A stretch of DNA of 25,557 nucleotides from JADLEX01 sp964586775 (GTDB lineage Bacteria > Lernaellota > Lernaellaia > JACKCT01). Below, one piece after another: positions 1-7,678 of this stretch (the first letter of the stretch is position 1; each line of letters opens with the position of its first letter). Under the pieces are notes generated by a model that was not told where the DNA came from, searched no databases, and saw nothing but the letters and a program-made list of their open reading frames with translations. Both the position numbers and the translations under genes were made by a program. The stretch lies in the NCBI GenBank assembly GCA_964586775.1, contig CAZPJD010000105.1:1-25557 (forward strand), in the 5' to 3' direction.

Positions 1-1498
1 CGTGCTTGTTGGGGAACAGGATCTTCACGCGCCCCAGGGCGTTATCCGGGCCGGGGGGCTGGTAGGCGGCGACGGGCATTCCGTCCTTGTTGAAGTGCGC
101 CTTGTAGCCCTTCTTCGCGAAATACTCCTCGTCCGCCACCCACTTGGGCAGTTCCTCGTTCTTGAAAATCCGGGGCGTCATGAACCACGCAGGATTGTAG
201 ACGACCTTCTGGATTTCGGCCTCGAACTCCGGCGTGTGGTTGAGCGGGTTCAGGTTGCCGACGATGACCTTGTGGCGACGCAGGATCTTGCCGTCCTCGA
301 CCACCTCGACCGCGAACTCGGGCACGTTGACGCGCACATAATAGTTCTTCCAGCGCGATCCGGACTTGCGCTGCTTGGCCATCGCGAGGCGAAGGCGCTT
401 CACGCGATCCGCGAACGGGATGTTCATCGCGTCGATCGTGCCCTTGCCGACCACGCCGTCGGTGGGGAGCTGGTGCGTGGCCTGGTACTGGACGAGGGCG
501 TCCTTGGTGGCGTCGTCGAACGACCCGGTGATGGGGCCGTTGTAGAAGCCCGTCATCTCCAGGCGTTCCTGCACGGCTTTCACGAGGTCGCCGTTCGATC
601 CTTTTTGCACCTTCGACGCGGGCACGGAGAGCTTCGGTAGATCAGGATACTTCGTCGCGAGCTTGCGGTAACGGTCGAGCTCCGCTCGCAGGCGCAGGTA
701 GTGCGGCGTGTTGGGAACGGCCGCCGCGATCGCGCCCGGAAAGCCCGCGAGCGACTTCTCCCAGTTTGCGAGGAGCATGTCGTCCTTGAGACCCATCGCG
801 CGCACGTATTTGAAATAGGCCACCGCGTTGTCGAGCTCGGTGTTGAACTCGGCCTGGGCGCGGGCGCGGATCGCCGCGAGTGCTTGGTCGTAAGCTTTGT
901 GTACGGCCTCGTACTTCGCGCCGAACTTGGGCTGGAGCATCCAGTCGAGGATCGCCGGGCCCGTGAGCTCGGGGGCCGCGTCGTTCTTCGACTCGGCCGT
1001 CAGGTGCTCGATCAGCGCTTGCTTGCCGGCTTCGTCGAGGCTCACCTGGCAGGCCGCATCGACCTCCTTGGCGCGCTCCCCGACGCTTTGCGCCTCGGCC
1101 TTGAGCTGGTCCGCGAGGAAATTCGTCGGGTTCAGGCCGTCGTCGAAGGACGAATAGAGCGTCGCGATCAGCGCCTCGTGGTCCTTGGTCAACTGACGAT
1201 CGACGACGAATCGGAACTTCTCGCCGAAGGTCTGCGTGTAGATCGACTTCGTCTGCGGCTCGATCTCGTGGATGTCGGCGAGGCGCGCGCGATAGAGAGT
1301 GTTAATCTGATCGCGCAGCGCGGAATCGTTCTCGGCGCGCACGCGGATCAGCTCGGGCAGGTTCAGGCTGAGCGCCGAGACTTCCTTGGTGGCCTGCGTG
1401 CGAAAGACCGCCGTGCACGCGCACACGACCAGCGTGAGCGCGAGTACCGCCCAAACGGCTGCTCTCTTGATGGACGTTGGACCGTTCACGCGAGTCAT
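1..1498 (-). CDS. L,D-transpeptidase of the YcbB/LdtD type (C-terminus off the left edge)
   Basis: The minus frame is open from an ATG at 1498 to the window edge, about 499 residues. Residues 1-30 hold a basic start and a hydrophobic stretch ending in VVCACTAVF, so it is either a lipoprotein (lipobox VCAC) or membrane anchored. A helical region with WMLQPKFG and YFKYVRAMG matches the scaffold domain of YcbB proteins. A peptidoglycan-binding type 1 domain follows (VQKGSNGDLVKAVQERL, PTDGVVGKGTIDAMN). The start of the YkuD catalytic domain is visible as YYVRVNVPEFAVEVVEDGK, VVYNPAWFMTPRIFK and GPDNALGRVKILFPNKH. The family makes 3-3 crosslinks in periplasmic peptidoglycan. The catalytic His and Cys motifs (HDTP, SHGCVRV in relatives) would lie beyond base 1, so activity cannot be judged. 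It is transcribed away from the secreted protein at 1888. The family call is firm; the exact start is fairly sure. Confidence 0.88.
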   Translation of the reverse strand, partial: MTRVNGPTSIKRAAVWAVLALTLVVCACTAVFRTQATKEVSALSLNLPELIRVRAENDSALRDQINTLYRARLADIHEIEPQTKSIYTQTFGEKFRFVVDRQLTKDHEALIATLYSSFDDGLNPTNFLADQLKAEAQSVGERAKEVDAACQVSLDEAGKQALIEHLTAESKNDAAPELTGPAILDWMLQPKFGAKYEAVHKAYDQALAAIRARAQAEFNTELDNAVAYFKYVRAMGLKDDMLLANWEKSLAGFPGAIAAAVPNTPHYLRLRAELDRYRKLATKYPDLPKLSVPASKVQKGSNGDLVKAVQERLEMTGFYNGPITGSFDDATKDALVQYQATHQLPTDGVVGKGTIDAMNIPFADRVKRLRLAMAKQRKSGSRWKNYYVRVNVPEFAVEVVEDGKILRRHKVIVGNLNPLNHTPEFEAEIQKVVYNPAWFMTPRIFKNEELPKWVADEEYFAKKGYKAHFNKDGMPVAAYQPPGPDNALGRVKILFPNKH

Positions 1499-1887
1499 CC
1501 TATCCGCATCGCCCGTGGCGCGTTATGATTTTTATCGGTTCGCGGATCGCCTGGCGCGTTGCAGGGACGGCTATTTACACGACCTGAGAAAAAAATTCCA
1601 GCGAAAAATGGCGCGTTTTCACGGGGTTGCGACGCGGGATCGAAAATACGTATAGTTTTCAAGCAGTTACGCCGAAAAAGCCGGACATCTACTCCCGCTT
1701 ATGCCCCGGACATCTTCCCCGCTTCGTACAGAGATTCGATTTTTCTTGGCATTATGTGCGATTCGTGCTACGAAACCGGCCTCGTTGGGGGAAATCGAAG
1801 AGCGATTCCTTCGAGCGTACGGCGCGGTCTGGCCGATTCGCGCCGAAGATCTGCGTGATCCCATAACCCAATTCACGGAGTAGGACC
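1499..1887. other. 389-bp divergent intergenic region with a possible short ORF
   Basis: This lies between the transpeptidase (minus) and the secreted protein at 1888 (plus). It holds a candidate sigma-70 promoter at 1627-1656. A 60-codon frame at 1701-1883 (starts MPRTSSPLRTEIRF, ends DLRDPITQFTE) has its TAG inside the ribosome binding site of the next gene. That frame has no ribosome binding site of its own and mixed codon use, so it may be coding or simply a long 5' leader. I see no RNA gene here. Confidence 0.4.
1627..1656 (+). promoter_or_regulatory. candidate sigma-70 promoter for the 1888 gene
   Basis: TTGCGA (1627-1632) and TATAGT (1651-1656) are separated by 18 bp. They match the -35 consensus at four and the -10 consensus at five of six positions, in a locally AT-rich patch. 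The implied leader before the ATG at 1888 would be about 225 nt. This is a pattern match only. Confidence 0.35.
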
Positions 1888-2427
1888 ATGAAGAAAGCGC
1901 TTGTGTTGTCCTGTGTGCTCGTGCTGGCGCTCGCCGGTACGGCGATGGCGTTTGGCGTCGGCGATATCGCGAAGGCCGCCAAGAACGTCGCGTCGGCCAA
2001 GAGCAACGACCTGATGCTGGGCGGCGCGTCCGCCGATCTCAAGAAGTACGAGGGCACGCCGTACGATCCGGGCAAAAAGACCTACAAGACCTTCGGCGAC
2101 GCCACGTGGGACACCCTCGCCACGTCGAGCTCGAAGACCGCGATGATCGTGGAATTCGCCGACAAGGTGCTGGCGGATGCGAATGCCAAGAAGGAAGACG
2201 TCGATGCGGCGATCAAGGCCCTCGAGCCCCTCGCCGGCGAAGCCCCGAAACTCGTCAAGAGCTTGGTGGACTTCGTGACGGGCGTCGCGAGCGATACGTC
2301 CAAGGCCGTCATGCTGGCCGAGGCCAAGAGCGTGAAGGACAACCTGACTTCCATCGCGGAAAAAGCCCCGAAGGTTTTGGCCGCTCTGAAAGACAAGGCG
2401 AAGGGCATGGCCGGCGCGGCGATGTAA
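1888..2427 (+). CDS. small secreted protein of unknown function
   Basis: 179 residues. Residues 1-21 are a classic signal peptide (MKKALVLSCVLVLALAGTAMA, written in parts as MKK + hydrophobic core + AMA cleavage site), so the protein should be periplasmic or secreted. The mature part is rich in Lys, Ala, Asp and Ser, has no Cys after the signal, and looks mostly helical with repeated Lys/Ala-rich stretches near the C-terminus (KVLAALKDKAKGMAG). No family is recognised. The start is supported by GGAG eight bases before the ATG. A strong intrinsic terminator follows at 2454, so it is probably a single-gene transcript. The terminator, the strong ribosome binding site and the regular Lys-AAG and Ala-GCG/GCC codons suggest good expression. 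Function is unknown. Confidence 0.8.
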   Translation: MKKALVLSCVLVLALAGTAMAFGVGDIAKAAKNVASAKSNDLMLGGASADLKKYEGTPYDPGKKTYKTFGDATWDTLATSSSKTAMIVEFADKVLADANAKKEDVDAAIKALEPLAGEAPKLVKSLVDFVTGVASDTSKAVMLAEAKSVKDNLTSIAEKAPKVLAALKDKAKGMAGAAM

Positions 2428-2453
2428 TCGCCCGATCCGAGTCTCGATGTTCG

Positions 2454-2486
2454 AATCGCCCCGGAGGAAACTCCGGGGCGATTTTG
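2454..2486 (+). terminator. intrinsic terminator after the 1888 gene
   Basis: The arms at 2455-2466 (ATCGCCCCGGAG) and 2471-2482 form a perfect 12-bp GC-rich stem with a GAAA loop, followed by a short T run (TTTTG). It starts 27 bases after the stop codon. Confidence 0.88.
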
Positions 2487-2866
2487 TTTGGAAAGAGGGC
2501 GGGAAGGACGACACATCGAGCGGACAGAGCCGCGAGAGCCTGCCCTGAGCGAAGTCGAAGGGCGAGGGAGCGGACGGGACTCGGCCGACGATCCTCTATC
2601 GAATGAACGGCCATCTTCGACAACAAACGGTCTTGCGATTCGTCGCTGAATCGTTCTTAGCGCAAATGACAGATCCCTGACCCTTCGACTTCGCTCAGGG
2701 CAGGCTCTCGCGGCTTGGTCGTCGGAACACGGCGGTCGCGGCTTCACGGCGGCTCGCGACCGGGTGCCACATTTTCGACCGAGGAACGAGGCCGAAGATG
2801 TGCCGGCCTCGACGCACACCTCCCCCGGCCTGACGGCCGGTGAAAGTGTGGCAGCCGGGGTGAGGG
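2487..2866. other. intergenic region between two terminators, rich in imperfect hairpins
   Basis: Apart from the 35-bp inverted repeat, this stretch holds an imperfect hairpin at 2768-2802 (CACATTTTCG facing CGAAGATGTG, one mismatch). The sequence TGCCACATTTTC near 2766 also pairs with GAAAGTGTGGCA near 2841, again with one mismatch. No convincing gene is seen on either strand. It looks like a mosaic of dispersed repeat fragments between convergent transcription units. Confidence 0.5.
2528..2715. repeat. 35-bp perfect inverted repeat, arms 2528-2562 and 2681-2715
   Basis: The left arm contains CCTGAGCGAAGTCGAAGGG and the right arm is its exact reverse complement over 35 bp, with 118 bp between them. 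The core is itself part of a dispersed palindromic repeat type often seen in intergenic DNA of environmental bacteria (recalled, not searched). No transposase or coding frame lies between the arms. Confidence 0.8.
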
Positions 2867-2906
2867 CCAAAAGAAAATCGGCGCGGACCTTGCGGCCCGC
2901 GCCGAT
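2867..2906 (-). terminator. intrinsic terminator for the OmpA-family gene
   Basis: Read on the minus strand, a perfect 10-bp stem (ATCGGCGCGG facing CCGCGCCGAT, at 2906-2877) is followed at once by TTTTCTTTT. It begins 24 bases after the stop codon at 2930. Confidence 0.85.
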
Positions 2907-2929
2907 GCGCGTTCGGGATTTTGTGAGGA

Positions 2930-4741
2930 CTACTCCTCGAAGATGAACTCGACGCGGCGGTTGTTCTCCTTGCCCTCGTCGGTCTCGTTCTCGGCGATCG
3001 GCCGCGACTCGCCGTAGCCGATGGGCTCCAGCAGCTCGGCCTTGATGCCGTTCTCGGAGAGGTACTTGGCGACGGACGCCGCGCGCTTCTGCGAGAGGTT
3101 CAGGTTGTACTCGTCGGTGCCTTCGGCGGACGTGTGGCCCTCGATGATGAGCTTCTTGTAGCCGCCTTCGGTTTCCTTCGTCTTGATCTGGCGGATGACG
3201 TCCTGCAGGACCGGGATCGACTCGGGCCGCAGGTTCGCGGAGTCGTAGTCGAACCGGATCGAGCCGATCTTGATGATCACCTGACGCAGTTCGATCGTGA
3301 GCACGTTGGCCTTATTGGCGACGACCTCGAAGGGCTGATCGACGCGCTCGTAGCCCTGCGCCCAACTGCTGATGACGAGGTTGCCGGCGTCGTACTTGTT
3401 CTCCCACTTGCCCTGGATGGCCTTGGCGGCCTCGACCTTGCCGCTCACCGTGTTCTTGATGAGGATCGCGGCGCCGTCGATGGGTTTCTGGTTCTTCTTG
3501 TAGACGACGTTGATCGTCAGCGTCGTGGGCTGCTTCTTCATCTCGAGCTGGATAACGACCTCGGTGGTCTTGCCGATCACGACGAGGCCCTTGCCCGACT
3601 TGGGATTGTAGCCGTTTGCCGTGGCGACGATCGTGTACTCGCCCGGGTTCATCATCGCGCGGTAATCGCCCGCCTCGTCGGTGGGCGTCTTGAAGGTCTT
3701 GGACGGGGTCTTGGGATCGGTCGTCTTGGGACCGGCGACGGTGAGGGTGGAAACCACCGGCTTGCCGTCTTCGGACACGACGCGCACGTTGAGCTTGCCC
3801 TGCGTCGGGCCTTCGCAGCGTGGGTAGTAGTCGATACCGGCGATCACGCGGTACGAGGGCGAACCCACGCCGCTGGTGAGACCGGCGCCGGCGCCGCCGA
3901 TCACGCGCGGGCCGTTCTTGCCGAACTTGTAGCGCAGGGTGCCGATGACCTCCATCGGGTTCGCCTGCAACTGCTCGTTGGACGACGAATCGAACTGCTC
4001 GCCCCACCATTCGATCGAGAAGCCGAGACCATTCTTGAAATCGCGCGAAAGGCCCGCGCCGAACAGGTACGCGCTGCCGATGTCGGTGCCGAAAACCGTG
4101 CGGACCGGCCGCACCAGGTATCCGCCGTTCAGGCCGATGTTGAAAACGCGAAAGTCTTTTTCGAGCATCAGCTTGCCGCCGAAGTTCGTCGTGCCTTCGC
4201 CGAGGAAGATGTCGGGATCGCCCGTCGGGAAGGTCGCGAAGCCCGCCAGCGCGAGGCCGAGGGTCTTGTTACGCTCTTCATTGAAGACGCCCAGCTTGAG
4301 CTCGGCCTTGATGTCGCCGAGCGTCGCGTTGTCCTCGAGCGGCGTGTCGCCCGTCTCTTCGCCCGCGTCGGGATCGTTCTCGACGTTCTCGAAGCTCTTG
4401 GCGCGGCTCTGCAGGTGGAAGGGCACATCGACACCCAAGCTCAGCCAGCGCCACGGCGAAAACGCCGCGGTGAGGTTGGCCGACGTGACCGAATTCAGAA
4501 TGCCCGAATCGAATTCGTCATCGACGCGGACCTCGACCACGCTGCTCGCGTAGTTGGCATACAGACCGAATCCGTAGCACAGCTTGTCGAGCGTGCGCGC
4601 ATCCTCGATGGCGAGGAAGTGGCCGTTGAAGATGCTGGGCCGGAACATCTGCGCGTCGATGGCTTCCTGTGCGAAAGCCGGTGCGGCGAGCAGCGTGAAA
4701 ACGACCGCGACGAGTCCCGTGACCATGCCGAAACGACGCAT
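2930..4741 (-). CDS. OmpA-family outer-membrane protein with barrel, two beta-sandwich domains and peptidoglycan-binding domain
   Basis: 603 residues from the ATG at 4741, chosen because GGAGG lies seven bases upstream and a signal peptide ending AAPAFA (residues 1-24) follows directly; the frame stays open further upstream. Residues about 25-305 alternate short amphipathic strands, as in an outer-membrane beta barrel. Residues about 310-400 and 405-485 look like carboxypeptidase-regulatory/PEGA-type domains (GKLNVRVVSEDGKPVVSTL, NPGEYTIVATANGY, PTTLTINVVYKKNQKPIDGA). Residues about 490-603 are an OmpA domain: IRFDYDSANLRPES, IIEGHTSAEGTDEYN, LSQKRAASV and NNRRVEFIF, keeping the Asp and Arg that bind diaminopimelate in the family. 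The likely role is tying the outer membrane to peptidoglycan, with surface or periplasmic ligand binding by the middle domains. It is monocistronic with its own terminator and divergent from the lipoprotein at 5034. Confidence 0.9.
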   Translation of the reverse strand: MRRFGMVTGLVAVVFTLLAAPAFAQEAIDAQMFRPSIFNGHFLAIEDARTLDKLCYGFGLYANYASSVVEVRVDDEFDSGILNSVTSANLTAAFSPWRWLSLGVDVPFHLQSRAKSFENVENDPDAGEETGDTPLEDNATLGDIKAELKLGVFNEERNKTLGLALAGFATFPTGDPDIFLGEGTTNFGGKLMLEKDFRVFNIGLNGGYLVRPVRTVFGTDIGSAYLFGAGLSRDFKNGLGFSIEWWGEQFDSSSNEQLQANPMEVIGTLRYKFGKNGPRVIGGAGAGLTSGVGSPSYRVIAGIDYYPRCEGPTQGKLNVRVVSEDGKPVVSTLTVAGPKTTDPKTPSKTFKTPTDEAGDYRAMMNPGEYTIVATANGYNPKSGKGLVVIGKTTEVVIQLEMKKQPTTLTINVVYKKNQKPIDGAAILIKNTVSGKVEAAKAIQGKWENKYDAGNLVISSWAQGYERVDQPFEVVANKANVLTIELRQVIIKIGSIRFDYDSANLRPESIPVLQDVIRQIKTKETEGGYKKLIIEGHTSAEGTDEYNLNLSQKRAASVAKYLSENGIKAELLEPIGYGESRPIAENETDEGKENNRRVEFIFEE

Positions 4742-5033
4742 CCCGCACCCTCCGAATCGCCAAGCACAAAGACCGACCGTCCGCGAGGCGAATCGCGGCG
4801 TGCGGCCGGCGCAGGCGGATTTTCCGACCAAAACGCGAACCGTTTTGGATTTGTCAGGGAATACAGAGCAAACTCGCGCCCTTCTCGCATAGCACCCCTA
4901 TGTTGTCAAGAACGAAAGGCCCGAATCCGTTGACCGAAAGCCCGCGAAACGCCGCGAGGATGCGCCTGAACACCGCTCGACATCTTCGCCGCGCGCGTGC
5001 GATATTCCGCGCCGAATTCGACGGGGCGTTTCG

Positions 5034-5348
5034 ATGAAATCGTGGGGACTGGCGCTGGTCGCGTTGACGATGTTTTCGACCTTCACGGTGTTTTTCGTCG
5101 CGGCGTGCGACGACGACGAAGACGAGGATCAGGACGACGAATCATCCGGCGTCGCCGGCGAGTGCCTCGCCTATGAAGACACGACGTGCCTGAACTACTG
5201 CCGCTGCCTTCGCGAAGACTGTCTGGAAGGCGCTGACTCTCCCGCCGACGAGGCCGCGTGCGACGACGCGATGTGCGCGTGCGCCGACACCCACGGCTGC
5301 CTGATCGAGGATGTCGTCACCGAATACGACTGTCAGGCGGTGGACTGA
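5034..5348 (+). CDS. small Cys-rich lipoprotein, unknown function
   Basis: 104 residues. The signal peptide ends in the lipobox VAAC (Cys25). A very acidic linker of Asp and Glu follows at 26-36; Asp next to the lipid Cys would suggest inner-membrane retention if Lol rules apply. The mature domain has ten Cys (44, 52, 56, 58, 63, 76, 81, 83, 89, 100), including two CxC pairs (YCRCL and MCACAD). That pattern fits disulphides or metal binding. Similar short acidic-linker, Cys-rich lipoproteins are frequent in deltaproteobacterial genomes (general knowledge), but I recognise no named family. Its 3' end overlaps the convergent kinase gene by 16 bp. The ribosome binding site is weak (GGGG before the ATG). 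Coding looks real from the lipobox and Cys spacing. Confidence 0.72.
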   Translation: MKSWGLALVALTMFSTFTVFFVAACDDDEDEDQDDESSGVAGECLAYEDTTCLNYCRCLREDCLEGADSPADEAACDDAMCACADTHGCLIEDVVTEYDCQAVD

Positions 5349-6382
5349 CCCGCACGCCGCGCGGCCAGGTCCGCGATCTCGCCCGGCGTCGCGACCCCCG
5401 TGGTCGCGATCTTCTGAACCGTGACCGCGGCGGCCAGATTCGCGAGTCGCGCCGCCTCGACCTCCCCCAATCCCACGCACCGCGCCGCCGCCAGCGCCGC
5501 GACGAAGGTGTCGCCGCAGCCCACCGGGTCGATCGGGCCGGCGAGCGGCACGCCCTCGATGTGAACGCACGCGCCGGGCGTCGCGACGATCACGCCTTGC
5601 GCGCCCATCGTGAGGTGAACGGCGCGACCGGTCTTCGCACATAGCCGCGCGGCCAGGTTGCGCGCCTCGGTGACGTCGTGCGGCGCGCGAGCCTCGATCG
5701 CGAACGCCTCCTTGCGGTTGAGCTTGAGCACCGCGGGGCCGAACGCGAGCGGATGATGCCGCGAATCGACGACGACCCGGTCCAGAACCGGCGCAAAGAT
5801 CGGATGGATCAACTCCGCCCTCTCCCGCGCCAACAGGCCCGTCGCCACCTGCTGGTTCACGACGATCGCGAAGCCCTCGTCCACCGCCGCGTGCAATTGT
5901 TCGGCCAGCCGCGCGAGCGTTGCGTCACCCGGTGCGCGCGCCACGCCGAAGTCGATGCGCGGCAGTTCCGCGCCGCCCTGCAGCGGTTTGACGAAAACGA
6001 GCGTCTGTTCGGCCGGATCGACCAGTAGCCCGGACGTGTCCGCGCCGAGCGCGTCGAGCCGCCGCGCCAGTTCGCTCCCGAAGGGGTCCTCGCCGCGCAC
6101 GCCGATCGCGCGCACCTCGGCCGCGCCGAGCGCGCGCAGGTTCGCGACCACGTTTGCCGCGCCGCCGGGAGCGTAGCGCTGCGCGCTCACCACGCGCGTG
6201 GAAAGGCCCGTTTCCTGCGACAGTTCGCCGGGCGCGTCGTCGAAGTCCCAGTAGGCGTCCAGGGCGTGATCGCCGATCACGGCGACCTTCGCTCCCGCGA
6301 GTCGCGAGAGATTCGCGCGGAGTTCGTCGGCCGCGGGAATCGGCGTGAGGGTGTCGATCGGCACGCGCCCGTATCGCGCCAA
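5333..6382 (-). CDS. PfkB-family sugar kinase, HldE/RfaE kinase-domain type
   Basis: About 349 residues. VAVIGDHALDAYWDF resembles the GDxxLDxYW opening of heptose-7-phosphate kinases. PGGAANVVANLRALGA is PfkB signature 1. VVVDSRHHPLAFGPAVLKLN is the middle region, and DPVGCGDTFVAALA near residue 290 is PfkB signature 2 with the anion hole and catalytic Asp. The HldE cytidylyltransferase domain is absent, so this would be only the kinase half (HldA-like) or a paralogue acting on another sugar. The cytoplasmic role would be ATP-dependent phosphorylation of a sugar or sugar phosphate, plausibly for LPS heptose. The start is uncertain: the longest frame begins with TTG at 6382, GTG at 6364 is an alternative, and neither has a clear ribosome binding site because the upstream minus strand is pyrimidine-rich. 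The 3' end overlaps the lipoprotein gene. Confidence 0.82.
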   Translation of the reverse strand: MARYGRVPIDTLTPIPAADELRANLSRLAGAKVAVIGDHALDAYWDFDDAPGELSQETGLSTRVVSAQRYAPGGAANVVANLRALGAAEVRAIGVRGEDPFGSELARRLDALGADTSGLLVDPAEQTLVFVKPLQGGAELPRIDFGVARAPGDATLARLAEQLHAAVDEGFAIVVNQQVATGLLARERAELIHPIFAPVLDRVVVDSRHHPLAFGPAVLKLNRKEAFAIEARAPHDVTEARNLAARLCAKTGRAVHLTMGAQGVIVATPGACVHIEGVPLAGPIDPVGCGDTFVAALAAARCVGLGEVEAARLANLAAAVTVQKIATTGVATPGEIADLAARRAGQSTA

Positions 6383-6487
6383 AAAGCGGGGGAGGCAAGG
6401 GGAGGCGAGGGAAGAGTGAGGAATGCAGAAAGGAGAATGATGAATGGAGAACGGGGTGCGGAGAACGAGGGGCGAGGAGCGAAGACG
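6381..6487. repeat. 107-bp purine-rich, low-complexity tract
   Basis: On the plus strand 91 of 107 bases are A or G by direct count, with several G runs (GGGGG, GGGG, GGG) and AGAATGATGAATGGAGAA-like repeats. No coding frame is convincing. It abuts the likely start of the kinase gene on one side and the palindrome upstream of the acyltransferase gene on the other. Confidence 0.6.
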
Positions 6488-6522
6488 GCCGCAGACGCGG
6501 AGTCCAGCGACAAATACCTGTA

Positions 6523-6540
6523 TAACCGTTTAAACGGTTA
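6523..6540. promoter_or_regulatory. 18-bp perfect palindrome, candidate repressor operator
   Basis: TAACCGTTTAAACGGTTA is perfectly self-complementary over 18 bp, and AAACGGGTAAA follows directly as a partial second copy of one half. It lies about 128 bp before the acyltransferase start at 6668 and overlaps a TATAAC hexamer at 6521-6526. Symmetry and length fit a TetR-like dimer site, but no regulator gene is in the window. Confidence 0.45.
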
Positions 6541-6667
6541 AACGGGTAAAGCTCGTCACGAATCGACAGCGAAGGGGCGGGGGAAGGGGAAGGTGCGTCG
6601 CCCCAACCGCGCGTCTTGCGATCCGCGCGAGGCTCCCGTAAAGGAGACGCACGAATCGGAGCTCGAC

Positions 6668-7459
6668 ATGCCGCTTTCCGGGGCCGCGCTCGTTTGGGCG
6701 CGCGCGCGTTTTATTCTCGTGTTTTTCGTTTACGCGTTTTTCACGCTGCTGATGACGCCGTTCTACTACGTGCTCGGCTACCCGTTCCCCCGGTTCTTCT
6801 ATCGCTATGTCCAATCGTGGACGCACATCTTCTCGGACCTCGCCGGCGCGCGCACGTACGTCACGGGCCTGTCGCGCCCAGATTGGGATCGGCCCTGCGT
6901 GATCGTCATGAACCACCTGAGCTATCTGGATTTCGCGATCGCGATGCAGGTTGTGCCGGTGCACCTGCATATCATCGCCACGCGAGGGCTTGGGTTTGTC
7001 CCGTTCATCGGCGGCGCGATGCGCCTGATGCGTTTCATCTTCGTCGACCGCAAATCCACCGCGCGCGCCTACGAATCGCTGGAACACGCCGCCGCGAAGA
7101 TCGCGAGCGGGCGTCACGTGCTCTCGTATCCCGAGGGCGGCATCAGCCGCACGGGCGCGATGGGGCCGTTCAAGCGCGGGCTCTTTCACCTGGCCGTTCG
7201 CGCGCAGGTGCCGGTCGTACCCTTCGTGATCCGGGGCTCGGGCTTCGTGATGGACAACTGGCGCAAGACCGTTGTCCCCGGGCGCGTGGAGGTGGAGTTT
7301 CTCGACCCCGAGCCCACGACCGGCCTGACGGACGACGATCTGCCCGCGCTGATCGAGCGCGTGCGTGCGCGAATGCTGGCGGCCTATGGCGACGGCTCGC
7401 CGCTCGGCGTCGGCTTCGAGATGGCCGAGAGCCCGTGGACGCGCTCGGAATCCGGCTGA
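6668..7459 (+). CDS. PlsC-type lysophospholipid/1-acylglycerol-3-phosphate acyltransferase
   Basis: 263 residues from the ATG at 6668, chosen for CGGAG six bases upstream; a GTG at 6593 would add 25 Arg-rich residues. A hydrophobic N-terminal segment (residues about 10-35, ILVFFVYAFFTLLMTPFYYV) anchors it to the inner membrane. The acyltransferase motifs are in order: NHLSYLDF (HX4D catalytic motif), FVDRKSTAR, YPEGGISRTG (glycerol-phosphate binding, FPEGTRS in most relatives) and VPVVPFVIRG. The family transfers an acyl chain from acyl-ACP or acyl-CoA to lysophospholipid. The exact substrate cannot be read from sequence. The gene stands alone, with 219 bp before infA, and may be controlled by the palindrome at 6523. 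Confidence 0.87.
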   Translation: MPLSGAALVWARARFILVFFVYAFFTLLMTPFYYVLGYPFPRFFYRYVQSWTHIFSDLAGARTYVTGLSRPDWDRPCVIVMNHLSYLDFAIAMQVVPVHLHIIATRGLGFVPFIGGAMRLMRFIFVDRKSTARAYESLEHAAAKIASGRHVLSYPEGGISRTGAMGPFKRGLFHLAVRAQVPVVPFVIRGSGFVMDNWRKTVVPGRVEVEFLDPEPTTGLTDDDLPALIERVRARMLAAYGDGSPLGVGFEMAESPWTRSESG

Positions 7460-7678
7460 TCCGCCGTCGGCCTACGACAATCACGCCGCGACGCCGCGCG
7501 GATTCGCACGGCGCGCTCCCGCGAGCGTCGTCGATTTCCCGCGGGATCCAATCCGCAAGAAACCGCGACCCCTTGAAAAATTCGGCGATTTGGGCTTGTG
7601 TACGTGCGCCACGCGGCCCGCGCCGACCGGGTCATTTGGAATTTTGAACGTCGGCAATGCCCAAGAACGTGAGTTTGG

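Noticed and set aside
4881..4909. Promoter for the OmpA gene with a perfect TTGACA at 4909-4904
   Set aside because: No acceptable -10 box lies 15-19 bp downstream; only CATAG/CTATG symmetry follows, so I did not call it.
3134..4933. 599-codon plus-strand frame opposite the OmpA gene
   Set aside because: It is the in-phase antisense of a strongly supported gene; the translation is rich in Asp, Arg, Val and Leu without domains, as expected from high-GC antisense frames.
7573..7602. infA promoter with TTGAAA
   Set aside because: The -10 candidates at 17-18 bp (TTGTGT, TGTGTA) match poorly.
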